Assembly: GCA_947643165.1 (NCBI GenBank)
Contig: CANRVB010000019.1
Coordinates: 1 to 49,582 of the forward strand
From: an uncultured Porphyromonadaceae bacterium
GTDB taxonomy: Bacteria > Bacteroidota > Bacteroidia > Bacteroidales > Muribaculaceae
DNA length: 49,582 bases
Direction of reading: 5' to 3'
Shown here: piece by piece, positions 49,541 to 49,582 of the stretch
Numbering within the stretch: the stretch's first letter is position 1
Layout of the letters: every line of letters starts with the position of its first letter
Made by a program: the position numbers and the translations under genes
The notes under the pieces: generated by a model
Told to the model about the DNA's origin: nothing
The model's input: the letters and a program-made list of their open reading frames with translations, nothing else
Databases searched by the model: none

Positions 49541-49582
49541 AAGCAACCAAATGAAAGACTATGCAAGGATATGGAAGTGGGT

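Larger units (their letters stand above)
49250..49582. other. Non-coding right end of the element and window edge
   Basis: No gene is seen in this stretch. It contains the AT-rich repeats at 49,260-49,278, the TTTACCAGGTAAA palindrome (49,291-49,303), the right arm repeat, a hairpin and the right core. Only 42 bases lie beyond the core, so the flanking host sequence cannot be identified. Confidence 0.5.

Overview
The window looks like chromosomal DNA of a gut Bacteroidales; Muribaculaceae is my best guess, by inference from gene content. At least a dozen genes carry the Bacteroidetes-type promoter (-7 box TAnnTTTG, often with TTTG about 19-20 bases upstream). The host part (about 1-34,100) is moderately GC-rich. 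From about 34,900 to 49,540 the sequence is clearly more AT-rich and belongs to an integrated mobile element.

Layout of the host part. A DUF5131 (phage Gp37/Gp68-like) protein (645-1520) converges with an FMN flavoprotein (1605-2234). Next come a lactaldehyde reductase (fucO), a GNAT acetyltransferase overlapping an OxyR-type regulator, and, divergent from OxyR, a four-module sulfur/redox enzyme (CoA-disulfide-reductase-like, rhodanese, TusA and DsrE-like modules, 5456-7897). These are followed by an MmcQ/YjbR protein, a secreted GH3 glycosidase, an FKBP isomerase, a P2-type calcium ATPase, an outer-membrane barrel-like protein with a LytTR response regulator and LytS-type kinase, a PH-domain membrane protein, and a secreted protein. 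A beta-propeller lipoprotein precedes an efflux cluster with one adaptor, one TolC and two RND permeases (18,068-27,761). A leftward cluster (33,158-28,309) carries a secreted alpha/beta hydrolase, a DJ-1/PfpI protein, an unlisted 49-aa ORF, a GNAT, a flavodoxin-fold protein, an AraC regulator and a CAT-like acyltransferase. The DJ-1 gene has a long, strongly foldable leader (about 31,701-31,980) with its own -7 box. A nitroreductase and a GIY-YIG protein close the host part.

The mobile element (34,898-49,540) is bounded by a 13-bp direct repeat (GTGCCCAGAACAG) and by two identical copies of a 21-bp double repeat (TTGGCTACCC twice) that look like integrase arm sites. It carries a tyrosine recombinase, a 56-aa zinc-ribbon protein, two small unknown proteins, an excisionase-like HTH protein, a winged-helix protein, a DUF6291-type replication-associated protein, three small genes, a 1787-aa phage tail tape-measure protein and a beta-solenoid-like tail-locus protein. 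A promoter and a long rod-like RNA hairpin follow (46,017-46,159), then two exported envelope proteins (one BamE-like at its C-terminus, one FimB/Mfa2-like lipoprotein) and a right-end cluster led by a second HTH protein under an operator-like inverted repeat. No capsid, portal, terminase, protease, tail-sheath or lysis gene is visible. The element is therefore a tape-measure-bearing integrated element, possibly a phage satellite or a remnant, rather than a complete prophage. Just outside its left core lies the same arm-repeat, hairpin and core arrangement with different repeat sequences, suggesting that another element used the same site.

The observations I would check first are the 46-kb rod hairpin, the 31.7-32.0-kb structured leader, the capsid-less tape-measure element and the tandem attachment-site architecture.
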